Shown: positions 8,454-17,512 of the stretch, one piece after another
Position numbering within the stretch: the first letter of the stretch is position 1
How the letters are laid out: every line of letters begins with the position of its first letter
Assembly (NCBI RefSeq): GCF_004339565.1
Contig: NZ_SMFZ01000001.1
Location: 1,240,001-1,304,000, forward strand
Length of the DNA stretch: 64,000 bases
Direction of reading: 5' to 3'
Source of the DNA: Pseudonocardia endophytica
GTDB lineage: Bacteria; Actinomycetota; Actinomycetes; Mycobacteriales; Pseudonocardiaceae
The notes under the pieces: generated by a model
Seen by the model: only the letters and a program-made list of their open reading frames with translations
The model's database searches: none
Told to the model about the DNA's origin: nothing
Translations under genes and position numbers: made by a program

Positions 8454-9902
8454 GTGCAGACCGTCCCGACCACCCGAGAAGCGGCGTCACCGTCGGTGCC
8501 CACGTTCGCCCGCGCACCGGTGTTCGTGATCGCCGCGCTGACCGCGCTGGCCCATCTCGGGTTCGCGATCGCCGGGCGCGGCTACTGGCTCGACGAGGTC
8601 CTCATGCTGGCCGTCGGCCGGCACCACCTCGACTGGGGCTCAGCCGACCAGCCACCCGTCGTGCCCCTGCTCGCGGCTGCGGCCGACGCGATCGCGCCCG
8701 GCTCGATGGTCGCGCTGCGGGTGCCGGCGATCCTCGCCACCGCGGCGGCCGTTGTCGTCGCGGCGCTGCTGGCCCGCGAGCTCGGCGGGGACCGCAGGGC
8801 CCAGCTGATCACGGCAGGTGCGCAGGCGACGGCGGCGTGGCTGTCGTTCTCCGGGCACTGGCTGACGCCGTACGCGCTGGAGCCACTGCAGTGGCTGCTG
8901 ATCGCGTGGTTGCTGGCCCGCTGGACGAACCGCCGCGACGACCGGTTGCTGCTCGTGCTCGGCGTCGTCGTCGGGATCGCGATCGAGACGAAGTTCCAGG
9001 TGCTGGGACTCTGCGCGGTGCTGGTGCTCGCCGTCGCCGTCGTCGGCCCGCGCGAGCTGTTCCGGCGTCCGGCGCTGTGGGCGGGCGCGGTGGTCGCCGC
9101 CCTGGTCGCGGCGCCGACGATGATCTGGCAGGCCGTGCACGGCTGGCCGCAGCTGGGGATGGCGACGGTTGCCGCGGACGAGGCCCAGTACCTCTACGGC
9201 GGGCGCCCCGGCGTCGCCGTGCTGCTCGTCGTGATCGCCGGGTTCCCGGGGACCGTGCTCGCCGTCTACGGGCTGGTCCGGTTCCTGCGCGGCCCCGACC
9301 TGCGGCCGTACCGCTTCCTCGGCGTCTCCGCGCTGGTGCTCTACGTCGTGTTCGTCGTGACCGAGGGCCGGTTCTACTACCTGGCCGGCATGCTCGGCGT
9401 GCTGATCGCGGCCGGTGCCGTCGGCCTGCAGCGGCGCCGGGAGGCCCGCGGGGCGCCGCGACGGGTGTGGCCGTGGTTCGGGATCGGGATCGTCGTGGCC
9501 GCGGCGGCGCTGTGGGTGTCCGGACCGTCCGCCGACCCGGCGACGCCGGAGCGCTTCACCCAGCAGGCCGCCGAGGCCTACCGCTCGCTGCCGCCCGAGC
9601 AGAGGGAGCACACGGCCGTCGTCGGCGGGTCCTACATCTACGCGTCCTATCTGGACGCGTACTCCGACGAGGTCGGGCTCCCGGAGGCGTACAGCGGCAA
9701 CCGCAGCTACGGCTACTTCCCGCCGCCCAGCGAGGACAAGGACACCGTGCTGTACCTCGGTGAGCAGCCGGAGTCGTTGCGCCCCTGGTTCTCCGACGTG
9801 CGACCGGTCGGCGAGCCCGGCGCGAACCTCTCCCTGGCCACCGGCCGCACGGCACCGTGGTCGGTGATCTCCGAGCAGTGGCGGACCCTGACGGTCTCGT
9901 GA
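8454..9902 (+). CDS. GT-C family membrane glycosyltransferase (GT39/ArnT-like)
   Basis: Integral membrane protein of 482 residues with about ten hydrophobic helices and a C-terminal extracytoplasmic domain of roughly 120 residues. The first loop has GYWLDEVLML; the Asp-Glu pair matches the catalytic loop of polyprenyl-phosphate-sugar dependent transferases (PMT/ArnT). It probably moves a sugar from a lipid carrier onto a cell-wall polymer, lipid or protein outside the membrane, but donor and acceptor are unknown. GTG 8454 is chosen because AGGAGGG lies at 8441-8447 with ideal spacing; the frame is open much further upstream only because it overlaps the SDR region. A second GT-C protein is at 45521. 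Confidence 0.85.
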   Translation: MQTVPTTREAASPSVPTFARAPVFVIAALTALAHLGFAIAGRGYWLDEVLMLAVGRHHLDWGSADQPPVVPLLAAAADAIAPGSMVALRVPAILATAAAVVVAALLARELGGDRRAQLITAGAQATAAWLSFSGHWLTPYALEPLQWLLIAWLLARWTNRRDDRLLLVLGVVVGIAIETKFQVLGLCAVLVLAVAVVGPRELFRRPALWAGAVVAALVAAPTMIWQAVHGWPQLGMATVAADEAQYLYGGRPGVAVLLVVIAGFPGTVLAVYGLVRFLRGPDLRPYRFLGVSALVLYVVFVVTEGRFYYLAGMLGVLIAAGAVGLQRRREARGAPRRVWPWFGIGIVVAAAALWVSGPSADPATPERFTQQAAEAYRSLPPEQREHTAVVGGSYIYASYLDAYSDEVGLPEAYSGNRSYGYFPPPSEDKDTVLYLGEQPESLRPWFSDVRPVGEPGANLSLATGRTAPWSVISEQWRTLTVS

Positions 9903-9938
9903 GCGAGGCTCGCCGAGCGAACAGACAGTGCTGACCGG

Positions 9939-10376
9939 TCACCGGCCGACGGCCGCGACCATCGTGCGCAGGTCCTGTTGCACCGCGGCCAGGGCCGGAC
10001 CGCAGGTCGCCGGGTCGCCGGCCGGTCCGGCATTCGGCGCGGCCACGCAGCCGTCGCCGGTGAACGTGGAGACCCCGCGCTGCACGGCATCGGCGGCACC
10101 GCTTGCCCGCGGGGCACGGTCGCGGACGGCGGGCAGCGCCGCCTCGACCTCGCCGATGAACCGCCCGCACCCCTTGTAGACGCCGGCCGGGTCCTCGCGG
10201 GCGCACTCGTCCTGGCTGATCGACGCGAGCTTCGTGCGCAGGTCGTCCAGCGTCGCGCTGGGCACGACGCCGTTCGGAAGAGTGGGCTCCGGGCCGGTCA
10301 CCGTGACGGCGTTGCTGCTGCCACAGGCGGCCGCCACGAGCAGGACGGCCAGCACGACGAGCACCCGGTACAGCAC
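9939..10376 (-). CDS. Putative lipoprotein of unknown function
   Basis: 145 residues from GTG 10376. The N terminus MLYRVLVVLAVLLVAAAC is a lipoprotein signal peptide with lipobox VAAAC, so Cys19 should be lipidated and the protein anchored on the outer face of the membrane. Four further cysteines in the mature part (DEC, KGC, DGC and TCG) could make two disulphides. No domain is recognised. It is convergent with the glycosyltransferase gene and divergent from the acetoacetyl-CoA synthetase gene. Confidence 0.75.
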   Translation of the reverse strand: MLYRVLVVLAVLLVAAACGSSNAVTVTGPEPTLPNGVVPSATLDDLRTKLASISQDECAREDPAGVYKGCGRFIGEVEAALPAVRDRAPRASGAADAVQRGVSTFTGDGCVAAPNAGPAGDPATCGPALAAVQQDLRTMVAAVGR

Positions 10377-10448
10377 CGCCCGACCCTAACCGCACGGGCT
10401 CGCGCGTACCGCTTTCCCCCCTGACGGCGAACCTGCATCATCTCGACC

Positions 10449-12413
10449 ATGAGCGACGACGCCGTCCCCCCGCCCGGAAGAGTCCTCCGCGAACCGGGAT
10501 CTCCCGAGGGCACCGGGCTCGGTTCGTACCGGGACTGGCTGGCCGCGAACGGCGGCCCGGACGTCGGCTCCTACGACGAGTTGTTGCGCTGGTCGCTCTA
10601 CCGGCCGGAGGCGTTCTGGGCCTCGATCTGGGACCACTTCGGCGTGCGCGGTGAGCGTGGTGACCAGGTGCTCGGCCGCACGGAGATGCCGGGGGCCGAG
10701 TGGTTCCCGGGCGCCCGCCTGAACTACGCCGAGCACATGGTGGGCGCGCTGGACGACCCGGCCTCCGACGAGAACGACCTCGCGATCATCGCCCGCTCGC
10801 AGACCCGCGACCCGCTCGAGATGACCTACGGAGAGCTGCGCGACCAGGTCGGACGGGCCCGCGCGGGCCTGATCCGGCTCGGCGTCGGCCACGGCGACCG
10901 GGTCGCCGCGTACGTGCCGCACGTGCCGGAGGCGATCGTCGTGTTCCTGGCCGCGGCCAGCCTGGGCGCGATCTGGGCGGCCTGCGCGCCGGAGTTCGGC
11001 GCCCGCAGCGTCGTGGACCGGCTCGGCCAGGTGGAGCCGACGGTGCTGATCGCGGTCTCGTCGTACCGCTACGGGGAGAAGGTCATCGACCACCGCGACG
11101 AGCTCGAGACCATCCGCGCGGGCCTGCCGACGGTGCAGCACGTCGTCGCACTCGACTACGGCGACCACCCGGTACCGGACGCGCTGTCCTGGACCGACTT
11201 CCTGTCCGAGGCGGCGGCACCGGAGTTCGACCGGGTCGCGTTCGACCACCCGCTCTACGTCCTGTTCTCCTCCGGCACCACCGGCCTGCCGAAGGCGATC
11301 GTGCACGGCCACGGCGGCATCCTGATGGAGCACCTCAAGCTGTTCGGCCTGCTGATGGAGGTCCGTCCCGGCGAGCGGATGTTCTGGTTCACGACGACGG
11401 CGTGGGCGATGTGGAACATCACGATCTCCGGTCTGCTCCGGCACGGGACGCTCGTGCTGCTCGACGGCAACCCGCTCTGGCCGGACCTCGGGGCGCAGTG
11501 GAAGCTCGCGGCGGAGGCCGGCGTGTCGCTGCTCGGCCTGAGCCCCGGCTACATCATGTCCTGCCGCAAGGAGGGCATCACGCCACCGACGTGGCCGGAG
11601 CTGCGCATGATCGGCACGACCGGCGCGCCGCTGCCTGCGGAGGCGTTCGACTGGCTCTACGAGAAGCTCGGGCCGGAGCTGATCGTCAACCCGTTCAGCG
11701 GCGGCACGGACGTGTGCAGCGGGTTCGTCGGTGGCAGTCCGTGGCAGCCGGTCTACCGCGGCGAGATGGCGGGCGTGGCCCTCGGCTGCGACGTGACGGC
11801 GTTCGACGAGGCCGGGAACCCGGTCGTCGGGCAGCTGGGAGAGCTCGTGCTGCGGGCGCCGATGCCGTCGATGCCGGTGTCGTTCTGGAACGACGAGGAC
11901 GGCTCGCGCTACCGCGACGCCTACTTCGACACCTACGACGGCATCTGGCGTCACGGGGACTGGGTGTACTTCACCGAGCGCGGCAGCTGCGTGATCACCG
12001 GCCGCTCGGACGCCACGCTGAACCGGGGCGGGGTGCGCCTGGGCACGGCCGAGTTCTACACCGTCGTCGAGGAGCTGCCGGAGGTGGCGGACTCGCTCGT
12101 CGTGCACCTGGAGGACAGCGAGGGCGGGTCCGGCGAGCTGATGCTGTTCGTCGCGCTGGTCGACGGCGCCGAGCTCGACGACGACCTGCGCACGCGGATC
12201 GCGGGCGCGCTGCGGCGGGAACTGTCCCCACGGCACGTACCGGACCTGGTCGCCGCGGTGCCGGCGGTGCCGCGCACGCTGACCGGCAAGAAGCTGGAGA
12301 AGCCGATCAAACAGGTGCTGCGCGGGCGCTCCGTCGACGAGGTGATCAGCGCGGACGCGGTGTCCGGCGCCGATGCCGTCCCCGCGTTCGTGGCGGCGGC
12401 GGGCCGGAGCTGA
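10449..12413 (+). CDS. Acetoacetyl-CoA synthetase (acetoacetate-CoA ligase)
   Basis: ANL-superfamily acyl-CoA synthetase of 654 residues, the usual length for acetoacetate-CoA ligase. The reaction is acetoacetate + ATP + CoA to acetoacetyl-CoA + AMP + PPi, which feeds ketone bodies or leucine breakdown products back into metabolism. The phosphate-binding loop LFSSGTTGLPKAIVHG is near residue 271, the family signature WFTTTAWAMWNITISGLL follows, then NPFSGGTDVCSGFVGG, and the C-terminal catalytic lysine lies in RTLTGKKLEKP. A dedicated N-terminal ACAS region (SYDELLRWSLYRPEAFW) supports this over a plain acetyl-CoA synthetase. It is a single gene, followed by a strong hairpin. Confidence 0.9.
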   Translation: MSDDAVPPPGRVLREPGSPEGTGLGSYRDWLAANGGPDVGSYDELLRWSLYRPEAFWASIWDHFGVRGERGDQVLGRTEMPGAEWFPGARLNYAEHMVGALDDPASDENDLAIIARSQTRDPLEMTYGELRDQVGRARAGLIRLGVGHGDRVAAYVPHVPEAIVVFLAAASLGAIWAACAPEFGARSVVDRLGQVEPTVLIAVSSYRYGEKVIDHRDELETIRAGLPTVQHVVALDYGDHPVPDALSWTDFLSEAAAPEFDRVAFDHPLYVLFSSGTTGLPKAIVHGHGGILMEHLKLFGLLMEVRPGERMFWFTTTAWAMWNITISGLLRHGTLVLLDGNPLWPDLGAQWKLAAEAGVSLLGLSPGYIMSCRKEGITPPTWPELRMIGTTGAPLPAEAFDWLYEKLGPELIVNPFSGGTDVCSGFVGGSPWQPVYRGEMAGVALGCDVTAFDEAGNPVVGQLGELVLRAPMPSMPVSFWNDEDGSRYRDAYFDTYDGIWRHGDWVYFTERGSCVITGRSDATLNRGGVRLGTAEFYTVVEELPEVADSLVVHLEDSEGGSGELMLFVALVDGAELDDDLRTRIAGALRRELSPRHVPDLVAAVPAVPRTLTGKKLEKPIKQVLRGRSVDEVISADAVSGADAVPAFVAAAGRS

Positions 12414-12456
12414 CCCGCTTCCGGCAGCACACGAGCCGGACTGCCGCACCCCGTCT

Positions 12457-12494
12457 CGGCGTGTCGCATCCGCCGCAACGGGTGCGACACGCCG
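12457..12494. terminator. Hairpin after the acetoacetyl-CoA synthetase gene
   Basis: A perfect 12-bp stem, CGGCGTGTCGCA (12457-12468) with TGCGACACGCCG (12483-12494), closes a 14-nt loop 44 bases after the stop codon. There is no U tract, as is common in high-GC actinobacteria. The right arm shares GGTGCGACAC with the tandem array that begins a few bases later, so the hairpin may have grown from the same repeat. Confidence 0.55.
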
Positions 12495-12500
12495 GCGCGG

Positions 12501-12700
12501 GGTGCGACACCGGGCTCCGGGGTGCGGCACCGGGCTCCGGGGTGCGGCACCGAGCTCCGGGGTGCGACACCGAGCTCCGGGGTGCGACACCGAGCTCCGG
12601 GGTGCGACACCGAGCTCCGGGGTGCGACACCGAGCTCCGGGGTGCGACACCGAGCTCCGGGGTGCGACACCGAGCTCCGGGGTGCGACACCGAGCTCCGG
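12501..12700. repeat. Ten tandem copies of a 20-bp repeat
   Basis: Ten head-to-tail units of GGTGCGACACCGAGCTCCGG fill 12501-12700 exactly. Units 4-10 are identical; unit 1 has GGG for GAG, unit 2 has two changes and unit 3 one, so homogenisation is strongest on the right side. A degraded unit precedes (12481) and another follows (12701). Each unit contains the small palindromes GGTG-CGA-CACC and GAGCTC. There are no spacers, so it is not a CRISPR array. It occupies most of the 334-bp gap between the synthetase gene and nei and ends 47 bases before the nei start; copy number could affect nei expression. Open frames across it are artefacts of the repeat. Confidence 0.95.
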
Positions 12701-12747
12701 AGTGCGGCAGGCGCGCGACGGCGCCCGGCGAGCAGTACCGTCGCGGG

Positions 12748-13587
12748 GTGCCCGAGGGTGACACCGTCTACCTGGCCGGGAAGCGCCTGCACGTGGCGCT
12801 CACCGGGCATCGGCTACTGCGCGGCGAGCTGCGCCACCCCGCACTCGTCGACCACGATCTGGCCGGTCTGACCGTCACCGGCGTCGCGTCCGTCGGGAAG
12901 CACCTGTTCACGCGCTTCGACGACGGCCGCAGCCTGCACAGCCACTTCCGGATGGACGGCTCGTGGCACCTGTACCGGCCGGGCGACCGGTGGAAGCGGG
13001 TCGCGCACGAGGCGCGGGCGGTGCTGGAGACGTCCGAGCGGGTCGCGGTCGGGTTCGCGCTGCACGACATGGAGCTGCTGCCGACCGACGACGAGGACCG
13101 GCTCGTCGGGCACCTCGGCCCGGACCTGCTCGACCCGGACTGGGGCGACGAGCACGCCGCCGAGGCGCTGCGCCGGCTCACCGCCCGCGGGGAGCACGAG
13201 CTGGGGCTGGCGCTGCTGGAGCAGCGGGTGATGGCGGGCGTCGGGAACCTCTACCGCAACGACGTGTGCTTCCTGCTGGGGCTGACGCCCTGGGTGCTGG
13301 TGCGCGACACACCGGACCTGCCGGGCGTGATCGCGTTGTGCCGCAAGCTCCTGCTGTCCAATGCGGACCGTCCTGAGCAGACGACGACGGGCTCGCTGGC
13401 CCGTGGCGAGGCACACTGGGTGTTCGAGCGGGGCGGCAGGCCGTGCCGCCGGTGCGGGACACGCGTCCTGGTCGCCGACCAGGGCCGCGCACCGTACGCA
13501 CGCGTCACGTACTGGTGCCCACACTGCCAGTCCGGACCCGCCCCGCGACCGCAACGCCCGGCCCGTCGCGGAGCCGTCCGCCGCTAG
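12748..13587 (+). CDS. nei: Fpg/Nei family DNA glycosylase (endonuclease VIII-like)
   Basis: Base-excision repair glycosylase/AP lyase of 279 residues. The start is fixed by biology: GTG 12748 gives M-P-E-G-D, and after Met removal Pro is the catalytic N terminus with Glu next to it. The middle has the helix-two-turn-helix GVGNLYRNDVCFLLGLTP. The C terminus has a zinc finger C-x2-C ... C-x2-C (CRRCG and CPHC). It removes oxidised bases and cuts the backbone by beta/delta elimination. From memory, nei follows lhr in mycobacteria; here six genes and a tandem array lie between them. Confidence 0.9.
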   Translation: MPEGDTVYLAGKRLHVALTGHRLLRGELRHPALVDHDLAGLTVTGVASVGKHLFTRFDDGRSLHSHFRMDGSWHLYRPGDRWKRVAHEARAVLETSERVAVGFALHDMELLPTDDEDRLVGHLGPDLLDPDWGDEHAAEALRRLTARGEHELGLALLEQRVMAGVGNLYRNDVCFLLGLTPWVLVRDTPDLPGVIALCRKLLLSNADRPEQTTTGSLARGEAHWVFERGGRPCRRCGTRVLVADQGRAPYARVTYWCPHCQSGPAPRPQRPARRGAVRR

Positions 13588-13613
13588 AGACCGCCCAGCG
13601 CACCTCCCCGAAG

Positions 13614-13666
13614 CGAACGAAGGTGCCGTTCGAGCAATGTGATTGCTCGAACGGCACCTTCGTTCG
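13614..13666. repeat. Perfect 25-bp hairpin element with GAACGAA ends (family A, copy 1)
   Basis: The left arm 13614-13638 starts CGAACGAAGGTGCCG and the right arm 13642-13666 ends CGGCACCTTCGTTCG. All 25 positions pair and the loop is three bases (GTG). It lies between the convergent nei and pspA genes, so it can act as a bidirectional terminator. The same outer sequence recurs at 26694-26750 and weaker relatives occur at 36963 and 37273, which points to a dispersed repeat family rather than a chance terminator. Confidence 0.9.
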
Positions 13667-13680
13667 GGAGGAAAGGGGGG

Positions 13681-14520
13681 TCAGGCGGTACCCGGCTGCT
13701 GCTGGGTCTGCTGCGGGTTCTGCGCCGGCGCCGGGTTGGACTGCGGCGCGGCCGGGATCTGCTGGGTCGTGCCCTGCCCGACCTCGCCAGCGACCGGACG
13801 GCCCTCCATCGACGCGCGGATCTGCTCCAGGCGGCTGGCGCCCGCCATGTCCGTGGTCGCCTGCTGGACCTCCAGCATCCGGCCCTGGACCGAGTTCTGC
13901 GCCAGGTCGGCCGCGCCGAGCGCGTTCGCGTAGCGCTTCTCGATCTTGTCCCGGACCTCGTCCAGCGAGGGCGCGTTGCCCGGGGCGGACAGCTCGCTCA
14001 TGCTCTGCAGCGACTTGGCGGCCTGCTCCTGCATCTTGGCCTGCTCGAGCTGGCTGAGCAGCTTCGTCCGCTCGCCGATCTTCTGCTGCAGCATCATCGA
14101 GTTGCGCTCGACGGCCTGCTTGGCCTGCTCGGCCGCGCCGATCGACTGGTCGTGCAGCGTCTTGAGGTCCTCGACGTTCTGCTCGGCCGTGACCAGCTGC
14201 GTCGCGGTGGACTGGGCGGCCTGCTCGTACTGCTGGGCCTTCTGCTCGTCACCCTGTGCACGGGCCTGGTCGGCCAGCACCAGAGCCTGGCGCGCCGAGG
14301 ACTGCAGCTTCTCGATCTCGCCGAGCTGGCGGTTCAGCTTCATCTCGAGCTGTCGCTGGTTGCCGATCACCGACGCGGCCTGCTGGGAGAGCTGCTGATG
14401 CTGCTTCTGCGCGTCCTCGATGGCCTGCTGGATCTGGACCTTCGGGTCCGCGTGCTCGTCCACCTTCGACGAGAACAGTGCCGACAGATAGCTGAAGAAC
14501 TTCGTGAATCCGTTGGCCAT
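13681..14520 (-). CDS. pspA: PspA/IM30 family membrane-stress protein
   Basis: 279 residues, almost all heptad-rich coiled coil typical of PspA/IM30 and of the mycobacterial 35-kDa antigen. The N terminus [37 protein letters not shown] has the amphipathic membrane-binding helix followed by the first long helix. The last 40 residues are Gln/Pro-rich and disordered, an extension seen in actinobacteria. PspA assembles on the inner membrane and counters leakage. The gene lies downstream of clgR on the same strand with a 216-base gap, the same order as in M. tuberculosis, where ClgR activates this locus under envelope stress. Confidence 0.9.
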   Translation of the reverse strand: MANGFTKFFSYLSALFSSKVDEHADPKVQIQQAIEDAQKQHQQLSQQAASVIGNQRQLEMKLNRQLGEIEKLQSSARQALVLADQARAQGDEQKAQQYEQAAQSTATQLVTAEQNVEDLKTLHDQSIGAAEQAKQAVERNSMMLQQKIGERTKLLSQLEQAKMQEQAAKSLQSMSELSAPGNAPSLDEVRDKIEKRYANALGAADLAQNSVQGRMLEVQQATTDMAGASRLEQIRASMEGRPVAGEVGQGTTQQIPAAPQSNPAPAQNPQQTQQQPGTA

Positions 14521-14736
14521 CTGACCCGACTACCTCCGCGTGCGACATCGCTGACAGTGCCCGTTCTCGGGCTGCACCGATCCGGACGACCCCGCGTTCC
14601 CCCTGCGACAGCCGTGTTCGGCCCCACCCATCCTGTCACCGGGTCGACACCTGGTGCCAGTGCGACCGGACACTATCGCCGTGTCGTTACCCGGCGACCC
14701 GCGGGTCCACCTGCGGAACAGGCGCCTGAGGAGATC

Positions 14737-15108
14737 TCAAGCGGCCGACGCGACGGGGGTGCCGGACTTCGCGCCGGACCCCATGCCGGCCGGTCGGCCG
14801 GCCAGCCGCAGCTCGGCGTGGCGCTGCCCGATCGGGACGAGCACCTCGTCGGTCCGCGCGCCGGCACCGACGGCGGGGCCGGAGACGGCCATCTCCGCGG
14901 CGACCTCGACGAGCAGGTCCGCGACGGTGATGTCGAGTGCCTCGCAGATCGCGGCGAGCAGCTCGCTGGACGGTTCCTTGCGCCCGCGCTCGACCTCGGA
15001 GAGGTAGCCGAGGCTCACCCGTGCCGCCCGCGAGATGTCCCGCAGCGTGCGACGGCGCAGGGTCCGAGCGCGTCGCAGGCCACTGCCGATGGCCTCCCGC
15101 AACAGCAT
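14737..15108 (-). CDS. clgR: ClgR-type XRE family transcriptional activator
   Basis: 123 residues from ATG 15108, with GGAGGAGGG just upstream. Residues 10-66 form a Cro/CI helix-turn-helix ([26 protein letters not shown]). In actinobacteria ClgR activates clp protease genes, pspA and envelope-stress genes, and is itself unstable. The protein ends in Ala-Ala (VASAA), fitting the known use of a C-terminal Ala-Ala as a ClpP degradation signal in Streptomyces. A good match to the ClgR operator lies 112-125 bases upstream, so autoregulation is likely. An open frame extends far upstream but overlaps pgsA and rimO and is not coding there. Confidence 0.92.
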   Translation of the reverse strand: MLLREAIGSGLRRARTLRRRTLRDISRAARVSLGYLSEVERGRKEPSSELLAAICEALDITVADLLVEVAAEMAVSGPAVGAGARTDEVLVPIGQRHAELRLAGRPAGMGSGAKSGTPVASAA

Positions 15109-15219
15109 GAGCCCTCCTCCGTCCGTCCGGACCGGACACCACGTGCGTGACCGCCCGGTCCGACCCACCGTACCGACTCGCCCCCGCCGCCGTCGCCGCC
15201 GACACCGGCCGACCGTGTC

Positions 15220-15233
15220 CGCTGACGGCGAAC
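15220..15233. promoter_or_regulatory. Candidate ClgR operator upstream of clgR
   Basis: CGCTGACGGCGAAC fits the core of the ClgR site described in Corynebacterium (CGCY-NAN-RGCG followed by A/T-rich positions). CGC-T-GAC-G-GCG matches all specified core bases and is followed by AA-C. It lies 112 bases before the clgR start and just outside the 3' end of pgsA. This is a pattern match, not a measured site. Confidence 0.5.
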
Positions 15234-15245
15234 ACGACCCCCGGC

Positions 15246-15878
15246 TCAGCCGTCGACGGGTGATCCGGACGCCGCGGGCGCCCGCAGCGCGCGCACGACG
15301 TAGTCGACGCCGGTCACGACCGTGAGCACGAGCGCGACCAGCAGCGCGACCCACTGGACGGCGACCATCGCCGTCGCGATCGACGGGAGCACCGGCAGGA
15401 GCAGCAGGCCGATCGCGAGCGTCTGCGCGGCCGTCTTCGCCTTCCCGCCCCGGCTGGCCGGGATCACCGTGCCGCGGCGCACCACCCACAGCCGCATGAC
15501 GGTGATGCCGATCTCCCGGCCCATGATCACCACGGTGATCCACCACGGCACCTGGCCGAGTATCGAGAGCCCGATGAACGCGGCCCCGGTCAGTGCCTTG
15601 TCCGCGATCGGGTCGGCGAGCGCCCCGAACCAGGTGACCAGTCCGCGGCGGCGGGCCAGCTGCCCGTCGAGCCGGTCGGTGAACGCGGCGACGGCGAACA
15701 CGGCGAACGCGGCCAGCCGCCAGCGCGTGTCGGTGCCGCCGTCGGTGAACAGCACGACCACGAACACCGGGACCAGCAGCAGGCGCAGGCAGGTCAGCGC
15801 GTTCGCGATGTTCAGCAGCGGCGCGGCCCCGCGGACCGGCAGCGACGAGCCGGGCGTCCGTTCCGACGGCGCGCTCAC
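15246..15878 (-). CDS. pgsA: CDP-alcohol phosphatidyltransferase, PgsA type
   Basis: Membrane enzyme of 210 residues that most likely makes phosphatidylglycerol phosphate from CDP-diacylglycerol and glycerol 3-phosphate, the first step to phosphatidylglycerol and cardiolipin. The family motif D-x2-DG-x2-AR-x8-G-x3-D-x3-D is complete in DRLDGQLAR ... [10 protein letters not shown]. Five or six hydrophobic helices are visible. GTG 15878 is chosen as start, with GAGGA close upstream; the first TM region begins at [18 protein letters not shown]. It sits between rimO and clgR on the same strand, as pgsA3 does near clgR in M. tuberculosis. Confidence 0.88.
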   Translation of the reverse strand: MSAPSERTPGSSLPVRGAAPLLNIANALTCLRLLLVPVFVVVLFTDGGTDTRWRLAAFAVFAVAAFTDRLDGQLARRRGLVTWFGALADPIADKALTGAAFIGLSILGQVPWWITVVIMGREIGITVMRLWVVRRGTVIPASRGGKAKTAAQTLAIGLLLLPVLPSIATAMVAVQWVALLVALVLTVVTGVDYVVRALRAPAASGSPVDG

Positions 15879-15951
15879 GAGTCCTCCCCGCCGGCGCTCG
15901 GCGACCGCGTTCGCGGCGCTGCTCTGCTCGATGACGAGCTCGCACGCTCGC

Positions 15952-17454
15952 TCATGGGGCGACCGCCGCCTCCAGCCGGTCGGCGCGCGGCAGCACCTCG
16001 ACGGCCTCGACGAGCAGGTCGACGCCCTCGCTGCCGACCACCCGGGCACGCACGAGGTCGCCGGGAGCCAGGTCGGTGTCGTCGAGGAACGCGTCGGGGA
16101 ACACGCACTCGCCGTCCGCGTCCGGCCCCTGGTGCAGGGCGCGGCCCGCGCAGTCGTCCTCCTCGGACTCCGCGCGCTCGACGAGCACGACGACCTCGGT
16201 GCCGATCCGGTCCTCGGCACGCTGGGTCATCAGCTCGTCGGCCAGCTCGGAGATCCGCGCGACGCGCGCGGCGACCTCGGACGGGTCCAGCTTGCCGTCG
16301 AAACCCTCGGCCTCGGTGCCGTCCTCGTCGGAGTAGCCGAACACGCCGACGGCGTCCAGCCGGGCGCCGGTGAGGAACGCCTCCAGCTCGGCCAGGTCCT
16401 CCTCGGTCTCGCCGGGGAAGCCGACGATCACGTTCGACCGGATCCCGGCCTCGGGGGCCAGCTCGCGGATGCGCGCGCACAGGTCGAGGAAGTCGGTCCG
16501 GGACCCGAACCGGCGCATCCGGCGCAGCAGCGGGCCGCTGGCGTGCTGGAACGACAGGTCGAAGTACGGTGCGACGCCCTCGGTGCCGGCGATCGTCGCG
16601 AGCAGGTCGGGGCGCAGCTCGGCGGGCTGCAGGTAGGCGACCCGCACCCGCTCGATCCCGGGCAGCGCGCCGATCCGGGGCAGCAGGTCGACGAGCGCGC
16701 GCGTCCCGCCGGGCAGGTCCTTGCCGTAGGACGTCGAGTTCTCGCTGACCAGCACGAGCTCGCGGACGCCCTGCTCGGCCAGCCACGCCGCCTCGCCGAG
16801 CACGTCGGCGGGCGGGCGGGACACGAAGCTGCCGCGGAACGACGGGATCGCGCAGAACGAGCAGCGACGGTCGCAGCCCGAGGCCAGCTTCAGCGAGGCG
16901 ACCGGGCCGTCGGCCAGGCGGCGCCGACGGCCGTCCCGCCGGGGCTCCTCTCCCACGCGCCCCAGGTCCGGCACCCACTCGTGGCCGGGCACCGACACGT
17001 CGGCGGTGGCGGCGGGGCGCTGCACCGGGCTGATCGGCAGCAGCGTGCGGCGGTCGACCGGGACGTGCGGGGCCGGGGCGTGCCCGCCGAGCACGTCGGA
17101 CAGGCGTTCGCCGAGCTCCGGGTAGTCGTCGAAACCGAGCACGGCGTCCGCCTCGGGGAGATCGCGGGCCAGCTCGGCGCCGTAGCGCTCGGCCAGGCAC
17201 CCGACGGCGACGACCTTCGCACCCGCCGGGCGCGCCACGTCGGACGCGGCCAGCACGGTGTCGATCGAGTCCTTCTTCGCCTGTTCGACGAACCCGCAGG
17301 TGTTGACGACGATGACGTCCGGCTCACCGGACTCGGCGTCCACCAGCTCCCACCCGCTGCCGGCGAGGCGACCGGCCAGCTCCTCGGAGTCGACCTCGTT
17401 GCGGGCGCAGCCGAGCGTGAGCAGGGCGGCACGACGGGGTTCTGCAGGGGACAC
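15952..17454 (-). CDS. rimO: Ribosomal protein S12 methylthiotransferase RimO
   Basis: Radical SAM methylthiotransferase of 500 residues that adds a methylthio group to a conserved aspartate of ribosomal protein S12. It has an N-terminal UPF0004 domain with Cys16, Cys53 and Cys86 for one iron-sulphur cluster, the radical SAM triad C-x3-C-x2-C in CDRRCSFC (194-201), and a C-terminal TRAM domain. [14 protein letters not shown] and [18 protein letters not shown] are signatures of RimO rather than MiaB. The start GTG 17454 places the first strand correctly. A linker of about 55 residues between the first two domains is longer than usual. It diverges from argA with a 58-base gap. Confidence 0.92.
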   Translation of the reverse strand: MSPAEPRRAALLTLGCARNEVDSEELAGRLAGSGWELVDAESGEPDVIVVNTCGFVEQAKKDSIDTVLAASDVARPAGAKVVAVGCLAERYGAELARDLPEADAVLGFDDYPELGERLSDVLGGHAPAPHVPVDRRTLLPISPVQRPAATADVSVPGHEWVPDLGRVGEEPRRDGRRRRLADGPVASLKLASGCDRRCSFCAIPSFRGSFVSRPPADVLGEAAWLAEQGVRELVLVSENSTSYGKDLPGGTRALVDLLPRIGALPGIERVRVAYLQPAELRPDLLATIAGTEGVAPYFDLSFQHASGPLLRRMRRFGSRTDFLDLCARIRELAPEAGIRSNVIVGFPGETEEDLAELEAFLTGARLDAVGVFGYSDEDGTEAEGFDGKLDPSEVAARVARISELADELMTQRAEDRIGTEVVVLVERAESEEDDCAGRALHQGPDADGECVFPDAFLDDTDLAPGDLVRARVVGSEGVDLLVEAVEVLPRADRLEAAVAP

Positions 17455-17512
17455 GACCCAAGGGTAGACGCCGCGACGCGGCCGCTCTGCGTGCCCGTCT
17501 ACGGTTCGACCC

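Noticed and set aside
12501..12700. CRISPR array
   Set aside because: Units are directly adjacent with no spacers, and no cas gene is present.
10386..12764. 792-codon open frame antisense to acetoacetyl-CoA synthetase, including repeated Ala-Arg-Cys-Arg units
   Set aside because: It mirrors the codon structure of the real gene and runs through the 20-bp array; it has no recognisable domain.
14737..15945. 402-residue version of ClgR
   Set aside because: The upstream part overlaps pgsA antiparallel codons; ATG 15108 with its own ribosome site gives the family length.
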